From: CAMAVH01 sp046297835
GTDB lineage: Bacteria > Pseudomonadota > Alphaproteobacteria > SMXQ01
DNA length: 64,000 bases
Assembly (NCBI GenBank): GCA_046297835.1
Contig: JBKBHI010000001.1
Coordinates: 372,001 to 436,000, forward strand
Reading direction: 5' to 3'
The notes under the pieces were generated by a model that made no database searches, was not told the DNA's origin, and saw only the letters and a program-made list of their open reading frames with translations. Positions 46,277-55,499 of this stretch are shown here, in pieces; the stretch's first letter is position 1; each line of letters opens with the position of its first letter. Both the position numbers and the translations under genes were made by a program.

Positions 46277-47604
46277 TGCGCCTTTTTCCAGATAGCATCG
46301 CAGGCCGGACGATACTTGTTCTGCTTGTGGGATTAACCCTGTCTCACCTCGTCAGTATTGGGACCTATCAGAACGATCTTTGGGCCGAGCTTGGGCTCAG
46401 CAGTAATCACCATTTAGCTGATCGCATCGCTTCGATTTCTCATGCTGTATCCGAGCAACCTATAACAAATCGCGAAAGCACGGCGCACAGCCTATCAAGC
46501 CGCACGCTCGAGGCGCATTGGCATGACAGCGGTCCAATAGATTTCGGCCATGGAGAAAAATTAGCCGAGCTTGAGCAACGAATCAGGCAAACTCTGCCTG
46601 AAGATCTGGCGAGTGCCGGCTATTTGGTGAATGCCTCTGCTGCATCCACAGGACACGGAGACGGGGCAATACGCATTGTTGTTCAATTGTCTGAAAACAG
46701 TTGGTTAAGTTTTACCGCAGAGACACCAGACCGGCACCCCGCGAATTCGCATCATTTGCTCACGTCGACAACATTGATGGCGCTTGCCGTCATTCTGTTT
46801 TCTATAATTTCCGTACGCATTCTGACGGCGCCTTTGCGAAAACTGTCTCAAGCTGCGGAGCGGCTGGGAACGGATATGTCAGCGCCACCGCTTGCTGAGG
46901 CGGGGCCTCGGGAAGTGCGCCAAGCGGCCCGTGCCTTTAATGGGATGCAAGGTCGTATTAAACGCCTGATTTCAGATCGCATGCAAATGTTGGCGGCGAT
47001 CTCGCATGACCTTCGGACACCCATCACGCGCTTGCGACTTCGCGCCGAATTCGTCGAAGATGAAGCTCAACGCCGCAAAATGCTTGAAGACTTGAGCGAA
47101 ATGGAAGCGATGATAGCCTCCGTCTTGGCGTTCATTCGCGACGATGCTGCCAAAGAAGATACGAAATCGGTCGACGTCTCGTCAGTGCTCGAAACGATTT
47201 GCTCCGATATGACGGATGCCGGCCATAAAGTTCAGTTTGAGCGCGACGAACAGGTAGTCCTACGATGCCGGCCGTTAGCTCTGAAACGCGCTCTGATTAA
47301 TCTGATCGACAATGCAATAAAATATGGCCATTCGGCAACCGTCGCATTGACGTCCGAACCAATAGGAATCCGCATCGATATTGACGATGAGGGCCCCGGG
47401 ATTCCGCAGGCGCTACGCGAAAAAGCGTTTTCTCCTTTTTATCGGATAGAAACGTCACGCAACCGCATGACTGGAGGTACTGGTCTTGGCCTAACGGTCG
47501 CCCGCTCCATAATCCGTGCTCATGGCGGCGAAATAGAACTATCCGATAATCCCGGCGGCGGCCTGCGTGCGACGATTCGGCTTCCCCAAATTATCCCATC
47601 CTAG
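46267..47604 (+). CDS. Sensor histidine kinase (copper-responsive type)
   Basis: The 445-residue kinase has a first transmembrane helix near residues 10-25, a periplasmic sensor segment with several His residues, and a second helix (STTLMALAVILFSIISVRIL). A HAMP domain follows, then the H-box AISHDLRTPITRLRLRAEFVEDEAQRR, the N-box and DEGPGI with GGTGLGL. It is cotranscribed with the response regulator. The sequence has a higher AT content than the aromatic cluster genes, which fits horizontal acquisition. Confidence 0.92.
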   Translation: MDVMRLFPDSIAGRTILVLLVGLTLSHLVSIGTYQNDLWAELGLSSNHHLADRIASISHAVSEQPITNRESTAHSLSSRTLEAHWHDSGPIDFGHGEKLAELEQRIRQTLPEDLASAGYLVNASAASTGHGDGAIRIVVQLSENSWLSFTAETPDRHPANSHHLLTSTTLMALAVILFSIISVRILTAPLRKLSQAAERLGTDMSAPPLAEAGPREVRQAARAFNGMQGRIKRLISDRMQMLAAISHDLRTPITRLRLRAEFVEDEAQRRKMLEDLSEMEAMIASVLAFIRDDAAKEDTKSVDVSSVLETICSDMTDAGHKVQFERDEQVVLRCRPLALKRALINLIDNAIKYGHSATVALTSEPIGIRIDIDDEGPGIPQALREKAFSPFYRIETSRNRMTGGTGLGLTVARSIIRAHGGEIELSDNPGGGLRATIRLPQIIPS

Positions 47605-47743
47605 GGCAAGTTAGCCGCTATCCTCGATCGGCCAGCATAGGGTGCTCAGGACTATGGGGTGTTAGATAGTCTTGAGCGTCTACACTGGCCGAGCAGCTAC
47701 TGAGCGCTACAAAAAGTGCAGCACCAAATGATGCTCAATTGGT

Positions 47744-47998
47744 TTATTGGCAGTTCGTGCGTTGACCGCCAATGCAAGCTGGAACAGCTCTGCTCCTGCT
47801 CGGAAGCAGAAAGCCATTAGCTGGTTTGTGTTCCCTCTTATCTCGGTCAATAAAAGGGGTGGCGGGAGGGCTGTTATCCGTGAGGACCAAGCTCATCCGC
47901 GGAGGATCGCCATCCTCATGACGCGCGATGGCAGGCGCGCTGAAAGTTGCCGAAGCAAAAGCTACGGCGACCACTGCAATTCTCAATGTAACGTACAT
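47744..47998 (-). CDS. Small secreted hypothetical protein
   Basis: An 84-residue ORF with a credible Sec signal (VTLRIAVVAVAFASATFSAPAIA-RHED) and a GGGAGT ribosome site. The mature part is short, Pro-rich, with two Cys near the end, and has no family I know. It follows the kinase gene convergently. The adjoining stretch 47999-48271 has no recognisable gene. Confidence 0.45.
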   Translation of the reverse strand: MYVTLRIAVVAVAFASATFSAPAIARHEDGDPPRMSLVLTDNSPPATPFIDRDKREHKPANGFLLPSRSRAVPACIGGQRTNCQ

Positions 47999-48271
47999 AA
48001 ATTGACTCCCTGATTGATTGCATACCTTCAGGAGTCTATTTGCGCGCTGTAACTACGGTATTTCCGGCTTGTTTCTCTTTGCAGCGAATTGTTTCCGGAA
48101 GATATCTATCTAGTTCGCAGTCGCGGCGTGTGGGACTGGATCGACTTGGTCAGAAGTTGGCAGCGGCCAATAACCTAGCGGAACTTATCGATTACCCAGG
48201 TCTTCGGTATGAGCCGTTTTTCAAGAGTGGCCTCTACGTATTGGTATGAGGCGCTTTACGCTTGGAGCGCA

Positions 48272-48855
48272 TCACTCTCGTGCCGCAAACCAAGCCAGGG
48301 GCAACGCTATCTCAGCAGACTCGATCAACTGCCGTAAACAGGTCTTGGGAGACCAAATTTGCAAGAGTGTGAGCAACGGCAACGTGATGATCCGCGGTAC
48401 GCGGCGAAACAGCCGCGCAACCAAAAAATACATCGGCAGCATCGAGATGAATAACAGCATGTGAAGGGGCTCAATGTACCACCATAGGTACTCCGTCCAC
48501 AGCACCTGGCCGCCGTTGAACTCCCCAGCGACCAGTGTTGCGGCGAAATATAGCGTCGTCAATAGCGCAAAGAAGCAGGTAAAATGGACAATTTTGCGAT
48601 CTAAATAAGTGCGCCAGGGATGATCGTTGGTGCGGCTGAAAAAATAACCCCGCAATCAAAAAGAAAGCCGGCATTCGGAATGGCTTGGCGAAATCCCCCC
48701 AAGTATTGAACCCAGCCCCCAAATTGGGCCAGGCTTTGGACATAGATTGTCGCATACAAGCCGACGACGGCGACGGGACAGATCCACTTGGCATAGCCGA
48801 TCCAAGGAACGCGGGGGTTGCTTTCCTCTAAAGCCATACTGTCTTCCCATGACAT
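48272..48855 (-). pseudogene. Acyltransferase 3 family remnant with frameshifts
   Basis: Three reading frames in order give pieces of one membrane acyltransferase: RVPWIGYAKWICPVAVVG (frame of 48855), FAKPFRMPAFFLIAGLFF (frame of 48794) and WRTYLDRKIVHFTCFFAL followed by YLWWYIEPLHMLLFISML (frame of 48655). Such fragments match the N-terminal half of Acyltransferase_3 proteins. At least two frameshifts and loss of the C-terminal half make it inactive. Confidence 0.75.
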
Positions 48856-48992
48856 TCCGTCGATAACGGACTCGGCGCCTCGACGGAATGACTCAACAGG
48901 TCTGATCTATGTAAGCAGAAAGAATGCGATTAATGGTTCGGAACCCGCAGCCACTTACCAAGTAATTGGCATTTGCATTCTTAAAGGATTGC

Positions 48993-49733
48993 TCAGAACC
49001 AGAAGCGAACGCCGGCGACTAGAGACAAGCTATCGACATCCTCCCCTTCAGATCGGGCAAGGATCGCCGTCTCTCCCAACTTTCGCTCCCACGCGACACC
49101 AACATATGGCGCAAATTTTCTGCTGAACTCGTAGCGCAAGCGCAAGCCCAACTCGACATCGTTGATGCCGCCTCCCAGCCCAAGTTCGGGCACGTCCTGC
49201 GCTGCGAGGGTGATCTCAGCATTGGGCTGCAGAATTAGCCGCTGAGTGATCAGAAGGTCGTACTCAGCTTCAAATCGCGCTGTGAAATCGCCCTGTTCAC
49301 TGACGAAGCCTTGGAGGTCGAGTTCGAAATACCCCGGAGCAAGGCCTTGCAGACCGATCACGCCATAGGAGCGAGAGGGATCCGGCTCGAAGTCGTGGCG
49401 AACACCGACCTGTAAATCCCAATAGTAATCTATGAGGCGGGAATACAGGAGCTGAACCTCCGCGCTTTCGATGGCGTCGGATAAGCTGTACTCCCCCTTC
49501 GTCTTAAGCCAGACCTTGTGATAGTCGCCGCCGTACCAAGCATCGGCTTCCCACGCGATGACGTCCTGCCCGTCTTGGGCACGGTACTCGAACTTATCGA
49601 CGAGTACCGCCCCGACGAGCGGCTCGTGCATTTGAGACATGTTCGACATTGGCTGCGCATGGACTGCCGTCACCATAATGATCGACGCCAAGGTTGCAGC
49701 CGGAGCGACAAGCCAATTCTTCTTCCATTGCAT
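48993..49733 (-). CDS. copB: Copper resistance outer-membrane protein CopB
   Basis: The 246-residue protein has a Sec signal (ends VHAQ-P), a short Met-containing stretch (MSNMSQMHE), and the CopB beta-barrel domain. That domain has EADAWYGGDYHKVWLKTKGE, YDLLITQRLILQPNAE and a terminal aromatic residue in AGVRFWF. It resides in the outer membrane and sequesters or moves copper. It is the last gene of the copI-copA-copB operon. The Met-rich region is shorter than in Pseudomonas CopB. Confidence 0.92.
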   Translation of the reverse strand: MQWKKNWLVAPAATLASIIMVTAVHAQPMSNMSQMHEPLVGAVLVDKFEYRAQDGQDVIAWEADAWYGGDYHKVWLKTKGEYSLSDAIESAEVQLLYSRLIDYYWDLQVGVRHDFEPDPSRSYGVIGLQGLAPGYFELDLQGFVSEQGDFTARFEAEYDLLITQRLILQPNAEITLAAQDVPELGLGGGINDVELGLRLRYEFSRKFAPYVGVAWERKLGETAILARSEGEDVDSLSLVAGVRFWF

Positions 49734-49751
49734 GATTCTATCTCGACTTTC

Positions 49752-51617
49752 TTAGTGCGCTGCCGACGCGGCATCCCGTTGCACGATGACCTTGCGCATC
49801 ATGCCCGTCTCCATGTGGTACAGAAGATGGCAATGAAACGCCCAACTACCCTCGGCATCGACCGGAATATCGACGTCCAACGAGGTACCCGGCTTAATGT
49901 TCACTACGTGCTTTAACGGGTCGCGCACACCATTACCGACCCGCGGCAACATCCACATGCCGTGAAGATGCATCGGATGGTTCATCATCGTTTCATTGAT
50001 GAATTTGAACCGCGCACGCTCGCCGTACTTCAAGACAATGGGTTCTGCTTCGCTGAACTTCCGGCCGTTGATAGACCAGAAGAAGCGTTCCATGTTGCCC
50101 GTCAGGCGAATTTCAATCACGCGGTCCGGCTCTCGGGCGTCGAAAGGCGACGCAAACGCCTTAAGGTCCTTGTACGACAGCACCTTCGCGCCAGCCGGAG
50201 CCCCGGTGTCGTTGGCGAGGGGATCAGCCATCGCCATCGCCCCATGCCCCATCGCGGCATGATCCATGCCGGGCATAGCTCCTGTGCTAGGTGCCGGGGC
50301 GCTATTGGGCGGGCTTTGGCTCATCTTGGAATGGTCCATGCCAGACATTGCTCCCGCGCCGGATGACGGGGCGGTGGGCATTGCCATCTTAGAATGATCC
50401 ATGCCGGCCATGCTTCCCTGCGGGGCCGCGGCGCTTGAACCTTCGCTCATCCCCGACATCGCGCCATGATCCATTTCCATGGGCGCCACGTGCCCCGGAC
50501 GATCGGTTTCAGGATGAATCGTCCCGCGATCGAGGCCCGTCGGCCCAAAGCTCATGCCCATGTCCGCCATCGTCAGCACGGGACGCGGGCGATGCTCCGG
50601 TATTTCGCCAACCATGCCCTCGCGCGGCGCCAGAGTTGCCCGAGCGAAGCCGGCACGATCGATCGATTCAGCGAGGATTGAGTAAGCCTGATCTTCCCGC
50701 GGCTGAACGATGACATCGTAGGTTTCAGCAACGGAAATGCGGAATTCATCGACGGGGACGGGTTGGACGTTATTGCCGTCCGCCTGCACGACCGTCATCT
50801 TGAGGCCCGGAATCCGGACGTCGTAATAGGTCATGGCCGCGCCATTTATGAAGCGCAAACGCACCCGCTCACCTGGCTTGAAAAGCGCTGTAAAGTTCTT
50901 TTCAGGCGATTTGCCGTTGACCAAGAAGGTATATCCCGCGACGTCGGCGATATCGGTCGGGTCCATGCGCATCTGGCCCCACATGAAGCGGTCGCTGAGC
51001 GCAGCTCCGAGACCGACTTCCTTAGCGTCGCGGAAGAGATCGACAAGGGTACGACGGTTGTTGTTGTAGTAGCCAGGCGAGACCTTGAGATTGCGAATGA
51101 CCGAGTCCGGATTTTCGTCTGTCCAATCCGACAGCATGATGATGTGTTCCCGATCGTAACGGAACGGTTCACGCTGAGCCGGTTCTATAACGATCGGCGC
51201 ATATAGGCCGAGTTGCTCCTGGTTCGCCGAATGGCTGTGATACCAGTAGGTGCCAGCCTGAATGATTGGGAATTTGTAGATGAATGTTTCCCCAGGCTGG
51301 ATGCCGTTGAAGCCCTCGCTGATACCTGGAACTCCGTCTTGGGAAGATGGTAAAAGCAGTCCGTGCCAATGGATCGAGGCGACTTCATTGAGCTTGTTGG
51401 TCACTCGAATGGTGACCTCCTCGCCCTCCTTGAATCGAAGAACGGGGCCTGGCAATTGACCGTTGATCAGCATTCCCGGGCGCTCTTTCCCAGTTATGTT
51501 GACCATCTGATTTTCAAGCACCAGATCATAGGTGCCCGCGTTGGCTGCATGGGCGAACGCCAGCAGGATACCTGAAGCGGCTAATCCAATGCCGCTTTTC
51601 AAAAGCCAGGCTTTCAT
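49752..51617 (-). CDS. copA: Multicopper oxidase CopA (copper resistance)
   Basis: A 621-residue periplasmic oxidase with three cupredoxin domains. Type 1, 2 and 3 copper ligands are in IHWHGL, YWYHSH, HPMHLHG and HCHLLYHMETGM. A Met/His-rich insert between about residues 390 and 470 contains several MDHSKM and MDHGAM repeats. The signal is of the Sec type (MKAWLLKSGIGLAASGILLAFAHAANA) with no twin Arg, unusual for CopA relatives that are normally Tat-exported. It oxidises Cu(I) to Cu(II). The symbol copA is also used for the unrelated ATPase at 42891. Confidence 0.93.
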   Translation of the reverse strand: MKAWLLKSGIGLAASGILLAFAHAANAGTYDLVLENQMVNITGKERPGMLINGQLPGPVLRFKEGEEVTIRVTNKLNEVASIHWHGLLLPSSQDGVPGISEGFNGIQPGETFIYKFPIIQAGTYWYHSHSANQEQLGLYAPIVIEPAQREPFRYDREHIIMLSDWTDENPDSVIRNLKVSPGYYNNNRRTLVDLFRDAKEVGLGAALSDRFMWGQMRMDPTDIADVAGYTFLVNGKSPEKNFTALFKPGERVRLRFINGAAMTYYDVRIPGLKMTVVQADGNNVQPVPVDEFRISVAETYDVIVQPREDQAYSILAESIDRAGFARATLAPREGMVGEIPEHRPRPVLTMADMGMSFGPTGLDRGTIHPETDRPGHVAPMEMDHGAMSGMSEGSSAAAPQGSMAGMDHSKMAMPTAPSSGAGAMSGMDHSKMSQSPPNSAPAPSTGAMPGMDHAAMGHGAMAMADPLANDTGAPAGAKVLSYKDLKAFASPFDAREPDRVIEIRLTGNMERFFWSINGRKFSEAEPIVLKYGERARFKFINETMMNHPMHLHGMWMLPRVGNGVRDPLKHVVNIKPGTSLDVDIPVDAEGSWAFHCHLLYHMETGMMRKVIVQRDAASAAH

Positions 51618-51638
51618 TGTTATCTCCTCAACATGATC

Positions 51639-52205
51639 TCAGCGACTGAAATTAACCTTGCCGACCATGCCCGCTTCATAATGTCCGGGAATATTGCAAG
51701 CGAACTCGAGCTCGACAGACTTACTGAACTTCCAAACGAGTTCTGCCGTTTTTCCAGGTTCGACGAGAACGCTGTTGGGGTCGTCGTGCTTCATCGACAT
51801 TCCGCCCATCTGGGAATGATCCATATTCTTCATGTCGTGATTCATGCCCGTTGCGGTCATCATGCCGTGCTCAACCATCATGGCCATCTCCTTTTGATGT
51901 TCCATGTGCATCGCGACAGTACCGATGTTGAACTCATGAAGGAGCTGGCCGGCATTGGTCAGCACGAAGCGAACCGTCTCTCCAGCCCGGACCTGCACAC
52001 TTTCCGGCTCATAGGCGTTGTCGATCATTTTGATCCTGACAACGCGTGTCGTACCGGTTGCCTTGCCTGCTTCGCCGATGGAATCGGCCGCATGGCTGTG
52101 GTCGTTAGCTCCAGCGGCGATAGCAAATGACGGCGGCAGAACCGTGGAAAGGCCAACCAGCGCGATCTGGAGGCCGCGAAGCGTCTTTGAAACCGATTTT
52201 GTCAT
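51639..52205 (-). CDS. Periplasmic cupredoxin (CopI/azurin-like)
   Basis: ATG 52205 with AAGGAC upstream starts MTKSVSKTLRGLQ and gives 188 residues; a longer in-frame reading is unlikely. After the signal peptide, the cupredoxin domain has His in LLHEFNIGT and the Cys-x-x-x-x-His-x-x-x-x-Met set in CNIPGHYEAGM. A Met/His-rich insert (HMEHQKEMAMMVEHGMM, then DMKNMDHSQMGGMSMKHDD) lies between them. CopI-type proteins take part in periplasmic copper tolerance. It heads the operon and has the TGTAAC box upstream. Confidence 0.85.
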   Translation of the reverse strand: MTKSVSKTLRGLQIALVGLSTVLPPSFAIAAGANDHSHAADSIGEAGKATGTTRVVRIKMIDNAYEPESVQVRAGETVRFVLTNAGQLLHEFNIGTVAMHMEHQKEMAMMVEHGMMTATGMNHDMKNMDHSQMGGMSMKHDDPNSVLVEPGKTAELVWKFSKSVELEFACNIPGHYEAGMVGKVNFSR

Positions 52206-52402
52206 TTCACAGTCCTTGGAATGGTGAGGAGTTTTTGGAATAGTGAGAGTTATGGTGGCCAGACTCATGAGGGCTCGGCCAACGCAGGAGCGACCCATAA
52301 CGCGGGGGGCGTCGGGGGCAAAGCAGACGTCTGCGCTGGCCGATGCAGTAAATATTCACTACCTGAGATTACGTGCGGTCTGTATCTCGGCAATCTCTAT
52401 TG

Positions 52403-52418
52403 TGTAACAAAGTGTAAC
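52403..52418. promoter_or_regulatory. Direct repeat TGTAAC-N4-TGTAAC upstream of copI operon
   Basis: TGTAAC at 52403 and 52413 repeats the 10-bp phasing seen before the response regulator (45443). The site is about 200 bp upstream of the copI start on the opposite strand. The gap 52206-52510 has no gene. Confidence 0.55.
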
Positions 52419-52471
52419 AGCGACGATGGATAAATCGCCCAAGGTCGCTGCGGTAGATATTGCATCAAGAC

Positions 52472-52489
52472 CCTACGGAAATCCGTAGG
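52472..52489. other. 8-bp perfect inverted repeat near the pbrR end
   Basis: CCTACGGA and TCCGTAGG flank AA. It lies 22 bases beyond the MerR gene's stop and could form a hairpin that ends its transcript, though no T run is seen. A protein-binding palindrome is the alternative. Confidence 0.4.
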
Positions 52490-52510
52490 CGCCAAGCCAC
52501 GCAAATAACC

Positions 52511-52954
52511 CTACGAATGCGCTCCGCGGCATTTCCCATGATCGCCAAGCGTCTCAATGACGCGGCACTCGGCGATCGTGCCTTGATGGCAATCTGAGGT
52601 CATCCGCACCAACTCACGCTCCATGCCCTTCAGCAGAGCGATCTTCCTTCGCACTTCGACCAAATGTCGGCGGGCAATGGCATCGGCTTCTGTACAGGGC
52701 GCATCATGACGACCGCTCATCGCCAGGAACTGCCGCACATCATCCTGCGAAAAGCCGAGATCGCGGGCGTGCCTTATAAAGCGCAGCGTCGTAGCGGCCG
52801 CTTCTGAATATCGACGCTGGTTACCGGCAGTCCGGGGGGCTTGGGGCAGCATCCCCATCTGCTCGAAGTAGCGGATTGTTTGGACCTTGCACCCTGTCTG
52901 CTGAGCCAACTCACCTATCGTTAAGTATTTGATATCACTTATATCAGTGGCCAT
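52511..52954 (-). CDS. MerR-family divalent metal regulator (PbrR/ZntR/CadR-like)
   Basis: The 147-residue protein has the MerR HTH (YLTIGELAQQTGCKVQTIRYFEQMGMLP), a dimerisation helix and a C-terminal metal loop. Cys lies at DAPCTEAD (like Cys79 of ZntR/PbrR) and in SDCHQGTIAEC and GKC, a pattern of the Zn/Cd/Pb branch rather than the Cu(I) branch. A good AAGGAG ribosome site precedes ATG 52954. It is divergent from the P-type ATPase gene, and a 19-bp-spaced promoter lies between. Confidence 0.9.
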   Translation of the reverse strand: MATDISDIKYLTIGELAQQTGCKVQTIRYFEQMGMLPQAPRTAGNQRRYSEAAATTLRFIRHARDLGFSQDDVRQFLAMSGRHDAPCTEADAIARRHLVEVRRKIALLKGMERELVRMTSDCHQGTIAECRVIETLGDHGKCRGAHS

Positions 52955-52964
52955 AAGATTCTCC

Positions 52965-52995
52965 TTGAAGCTCTAGTAACTGTAGCTCTTATGTT
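52965..52995 (+). promoter_or_regulatory. MerR-type promoter of the pbr-like operon
   Basis: TTGAAG (52965) and TATGTT (52990) are separated by 19 bp, the long spacer that MerR activators compensate for by untwisting DNA. The spacer holds the imperfect inverted repeat AGCTCTAG-TAA-CTGTAGCT (52969-52987). It faces the ATPase gene at 53031. Confidence 0.75.
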
Positions 52996-53030
52996 GAGCT
53001 TTGCAATATTGGACTTTGGGAGAGCTCATC

Positions 53031-55478
53031 ATGTCGGTCGCCACCTTGGGTCAGCCGTTGCGGTTCAAAGTCGAGGGCATGGATTGCCCAAGCTGCGCGA
53101 TCAAGATTGAGAACGCGCTGAAATGGCTTCCGGGAGCCGGACAGATAGCCGTCGATGTCGGCGCCGGCACTGTCGCCGTCACACCGGCCAGCGGAGATTT
53201 CGTCCCCGAGGACGCCGCCGAGACGATCCGCAAGCTTGGATACAAAGTCCTCGCAACCCCAGCGGCGCCGGAATCTCGCCAACCGGTTCGCTTCAGCGTC
53301 GAGGGCATGGATTGCCCAAGCTGTGCGATCAAAATCGAGAACGCCCTGAAAAGAAACCCCGGAGTCGGCTCGATAGCGGTCAATGTCGGCGCCGGCACCG
53401 TCGCGGTGACGCCGATCAGCGATGCGTTCGTGGCGGAAGACGCGGCGGAAACGATTCGACGCCTCGGATTTAAAGCGCAAGCGAATGCGCATCATGCCAA
53501 GGCCTCGCAACACAGTCCCGATAAACACGACCACGCCGGCCATGGCCGTGCGGGCCATGACCACGCGGGCCACGACGATGGCAGCCCTGCCACCGCAATA
53601 TCCAGCAGCTCATGGTGGCAAACCTCTAAAGGCCGGTTGGTTCTCGTCGCCGGCGCGCTGCTGGCTATCGCTTTCATCGCAGACCAGATAGCCCCGGCAT
53701 TGGGGCCCTGGCCGTTCGTTGCCGCAACGTTGGTCTCGCTGGTGCCCGTGGCGCGCAGGGCTTTTTCGGCGGCGCGCTATGGCTCGGTCTTCACCATCGA
53801 GATGCTGATGACTATCGCCGCTATTGGGGCTCTCGCCATCAACGCGGCGGAGGAAGCCGCAGTCGTCGTGTTTCTATTCTGCGTCGGCGAGCTGCTCGAA
53901 GGCGTCGCCGCGATGCGCGCCCGCAAGAGCATCGCCGCTCTCGGCGATCTGACGCCCAAGACGGCCATGATCGTCGACGGAACGACCCTCCGCGAAGTTC
54001 AAGCGGATACGCTGCAACCGGGACATGTCGTCATGGTGCGCCCCGGCGACCGCGTTCCGTCTGACGGCGAGATTCTGGAAGGCAGCTCCGACATCAACGA
54101 AGCGCCGATCACAGGCGAGTCGGTGCCTAAAGCCAAGGCGCCCGGAGACACGGTCTTCGCCGGTACGATCAATCAGACCGTCGCCATCAAGGTTAAAGTG
54201 ACCAAAGCCGCCAATGACAACACCATTGCGAGGATTCTCCGCTTGGTGGAGGAGGCTCAAGAGTCGAAGGCCCCCGTCGAGCGGTTCATCGACCGTTTTG
54301 CGCGGTTGTACATGCCCTTCGTGGTCGGCATCGCCATTTTAGTCGCGATCGTGCCGCCGCTCGCTTTCGGACAGCCTTGGGGCGAATGGGTCTATCGCGC
54401 TCTCGCTCTGCTGCTGATCGCCTGTCCTTGCGCGCTTGTGATCTCGACGCCTGCCGCCATCGCTGCGGGCCTGGCAGTCGGGGCGCGGCGCGGCTTGCTG
54501 ATCAAAGGCGGCGCCGTGTTGGAAGGGGTTGGCCGGCTGCGCACCATCGCGTTCGACAAGACAGGCACGCTGACCGAGGGAAAGCCGAAGGTCACGGATA
54601 TCGTGAATATCAACGCCTCGCCCGAGGACGCGCTCCGTCTAGCCGCCGCGCTGGAGAAAGGTTCAAATCATCCCATCGCCAAGGCGATCCTCGCCCGCGC
54701 GGATCGCGACGGACAAAGCCACACGACGGCGCAGGACGTCGCATCTCTCGGCGGTCATGGCCTGACGGGCGTCGTGGAGGGCCGCGCGCTGTTCCTCGGC
54801 AATCCGCGCAGCGCGGCGCAGCGGTCCGGCTTCGACGATCACGTGGCCGCCGAGACCTCCCGCTTGGAAAGCGAAGGGAAGACGGTCGCGGTTTTGATCG
54901 AGGGCAACTCCACTCTTGCCCTCATCGCGCTGCGCGACGAACCTCGTAAAGACGCCAAACGCGGCTTGGCTGCTCTATCCGCGCTCGGCGTTAAAGGCGT
55001 GATGCTGACGGGCGACAACGCGCGCGCGGCGGCGGCCATCGCCCGCGATCTTGGCGTGGAACCACGGGCCGAACTGCTGCCTGAGGACAAGGCCCGCATC
55101 GTCAATGAACTGAAAGCTGCGGGCTATGGTCCGGTCGGCAAAGTCGGCGACGGCATCAACGATGCGCCCGCGCTGGCGGCGGCCGACGTCGGCATCGCGA
55201 TGGGCGGCGGAACCGATGTCGCCCTGGAAACGGCGGACGCCGCGCTGTTGAACAATCGCGTCATGGGCGTCGCCGAGTTGGTGAAGCTATCGCGGGCGAC
55301 TCTGTCCAATGTTCACGTCAACGTGGCTTTGGCTATTGGCTCGAAAGCGATATTTCTCGTGACGACCGTTCTAGGCTTGACGGGCATGTGGGTCGCCATC
55401 ATGGCCGATACCGGCGCGACAGTGCTCGTCACCCTCAATGCGCTGCGCTTGCTCGCCTTCCGATTCGACAAAACCTGA
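53031..55478 (+). CDS. Zn(II)/Cd(II)/Pb(II) P1B-type ATPase (PbrA/ZntA-like)
   Basis: ATG 53031 follows GGGAGAG; an earlier TTG in frame lies inside the promoter. The 815-residue pump has two near-identical HMA domains (VEGMDCPSCAIKIENALK at about residues 14 and 100). A His-rich linker follows (HHAKASQHSPDKHDHAGHGR, about 162-190). It also has the CPC motif (ACPCALVIS, about 465), DKTGTLTEG (about 509) and KVGDGINDAPALAAADVGIAMG with the Lys/Asp of the P1B-2 group. It heads an eight-gene operon. Confidence 0.93.
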   Translation: MSVATLGQPLRFKVEGMDCPSCAIKIENALKWLPGAGQIAVDVGAGTVAVTPASGDFVPEDAAETIRKLGYKVLATPAAPESRQPVRFSVEGMDCPSCAIKIENALKRNPGVGSIAVNVGAGTVAVTPISDAFVAEDAAETIRRLGFKAQANAHHAKASQHSPDKHDHAGHGRAGHDHAGHDDGSPATAISSSSWWQTSKGRLVLVAGALLAIAFIADQIAPALGPWPFVAATLVSLVPVARRAFSAARYGSVFTIEMLMTIAAIGALAINAAEEAAVVVFLFCVGELLEGVAAMRARKSIAALGDLTPKTAMIVDGTTLREVQADTLQPGHVVMVRPGDRVPSDGEILEGSSDINEAPITGESVPKAKAPGDTVFAGTINQTVAIKVKVTKAANDNTIARILRLVEEAQESKAPVERFIDRFARLYMPFVVGIAILVAIVPPLAFGQPWGEWVYRALALLLIACPCALVISTPAAIAAGLAVGARRGLLIKGGAVLEGVGRLRTIAFDKTGTLTEGKPKVTDIVNINASPEDALRLAAALEKGSNHPIAKAILARADRDGQSHTTAQDVASLGGHGLTGVVEGRALFLGNPRSAAQRSGFDDHVAAETSRLESEGKTVAVLIEGNSTLALIALRDEPRKDAKRGLAALSALGVKGVMLTGDNARAAAAIARDLGVEPRAELLPEDKARIVNELKAAGYGPVGKVGDGINDAPALAAADVGIAMGGGTDVALETADAALLNNRVMGVAELVKLSRATLSNVHVNVALAIGSKAIFLVTTVLGLTGMWVAIMADTGATVLVTLNALRLLAFRFDKT

Positions 55479-55499
55479 TGAACATCTGATTTCGACAAT

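Noticed and set aside
48040..48464. Two short plus-strand ORFs
   Set aside because: No ribosome site or recognisable product; part overlaps the acyltransferase remnant in antisense.
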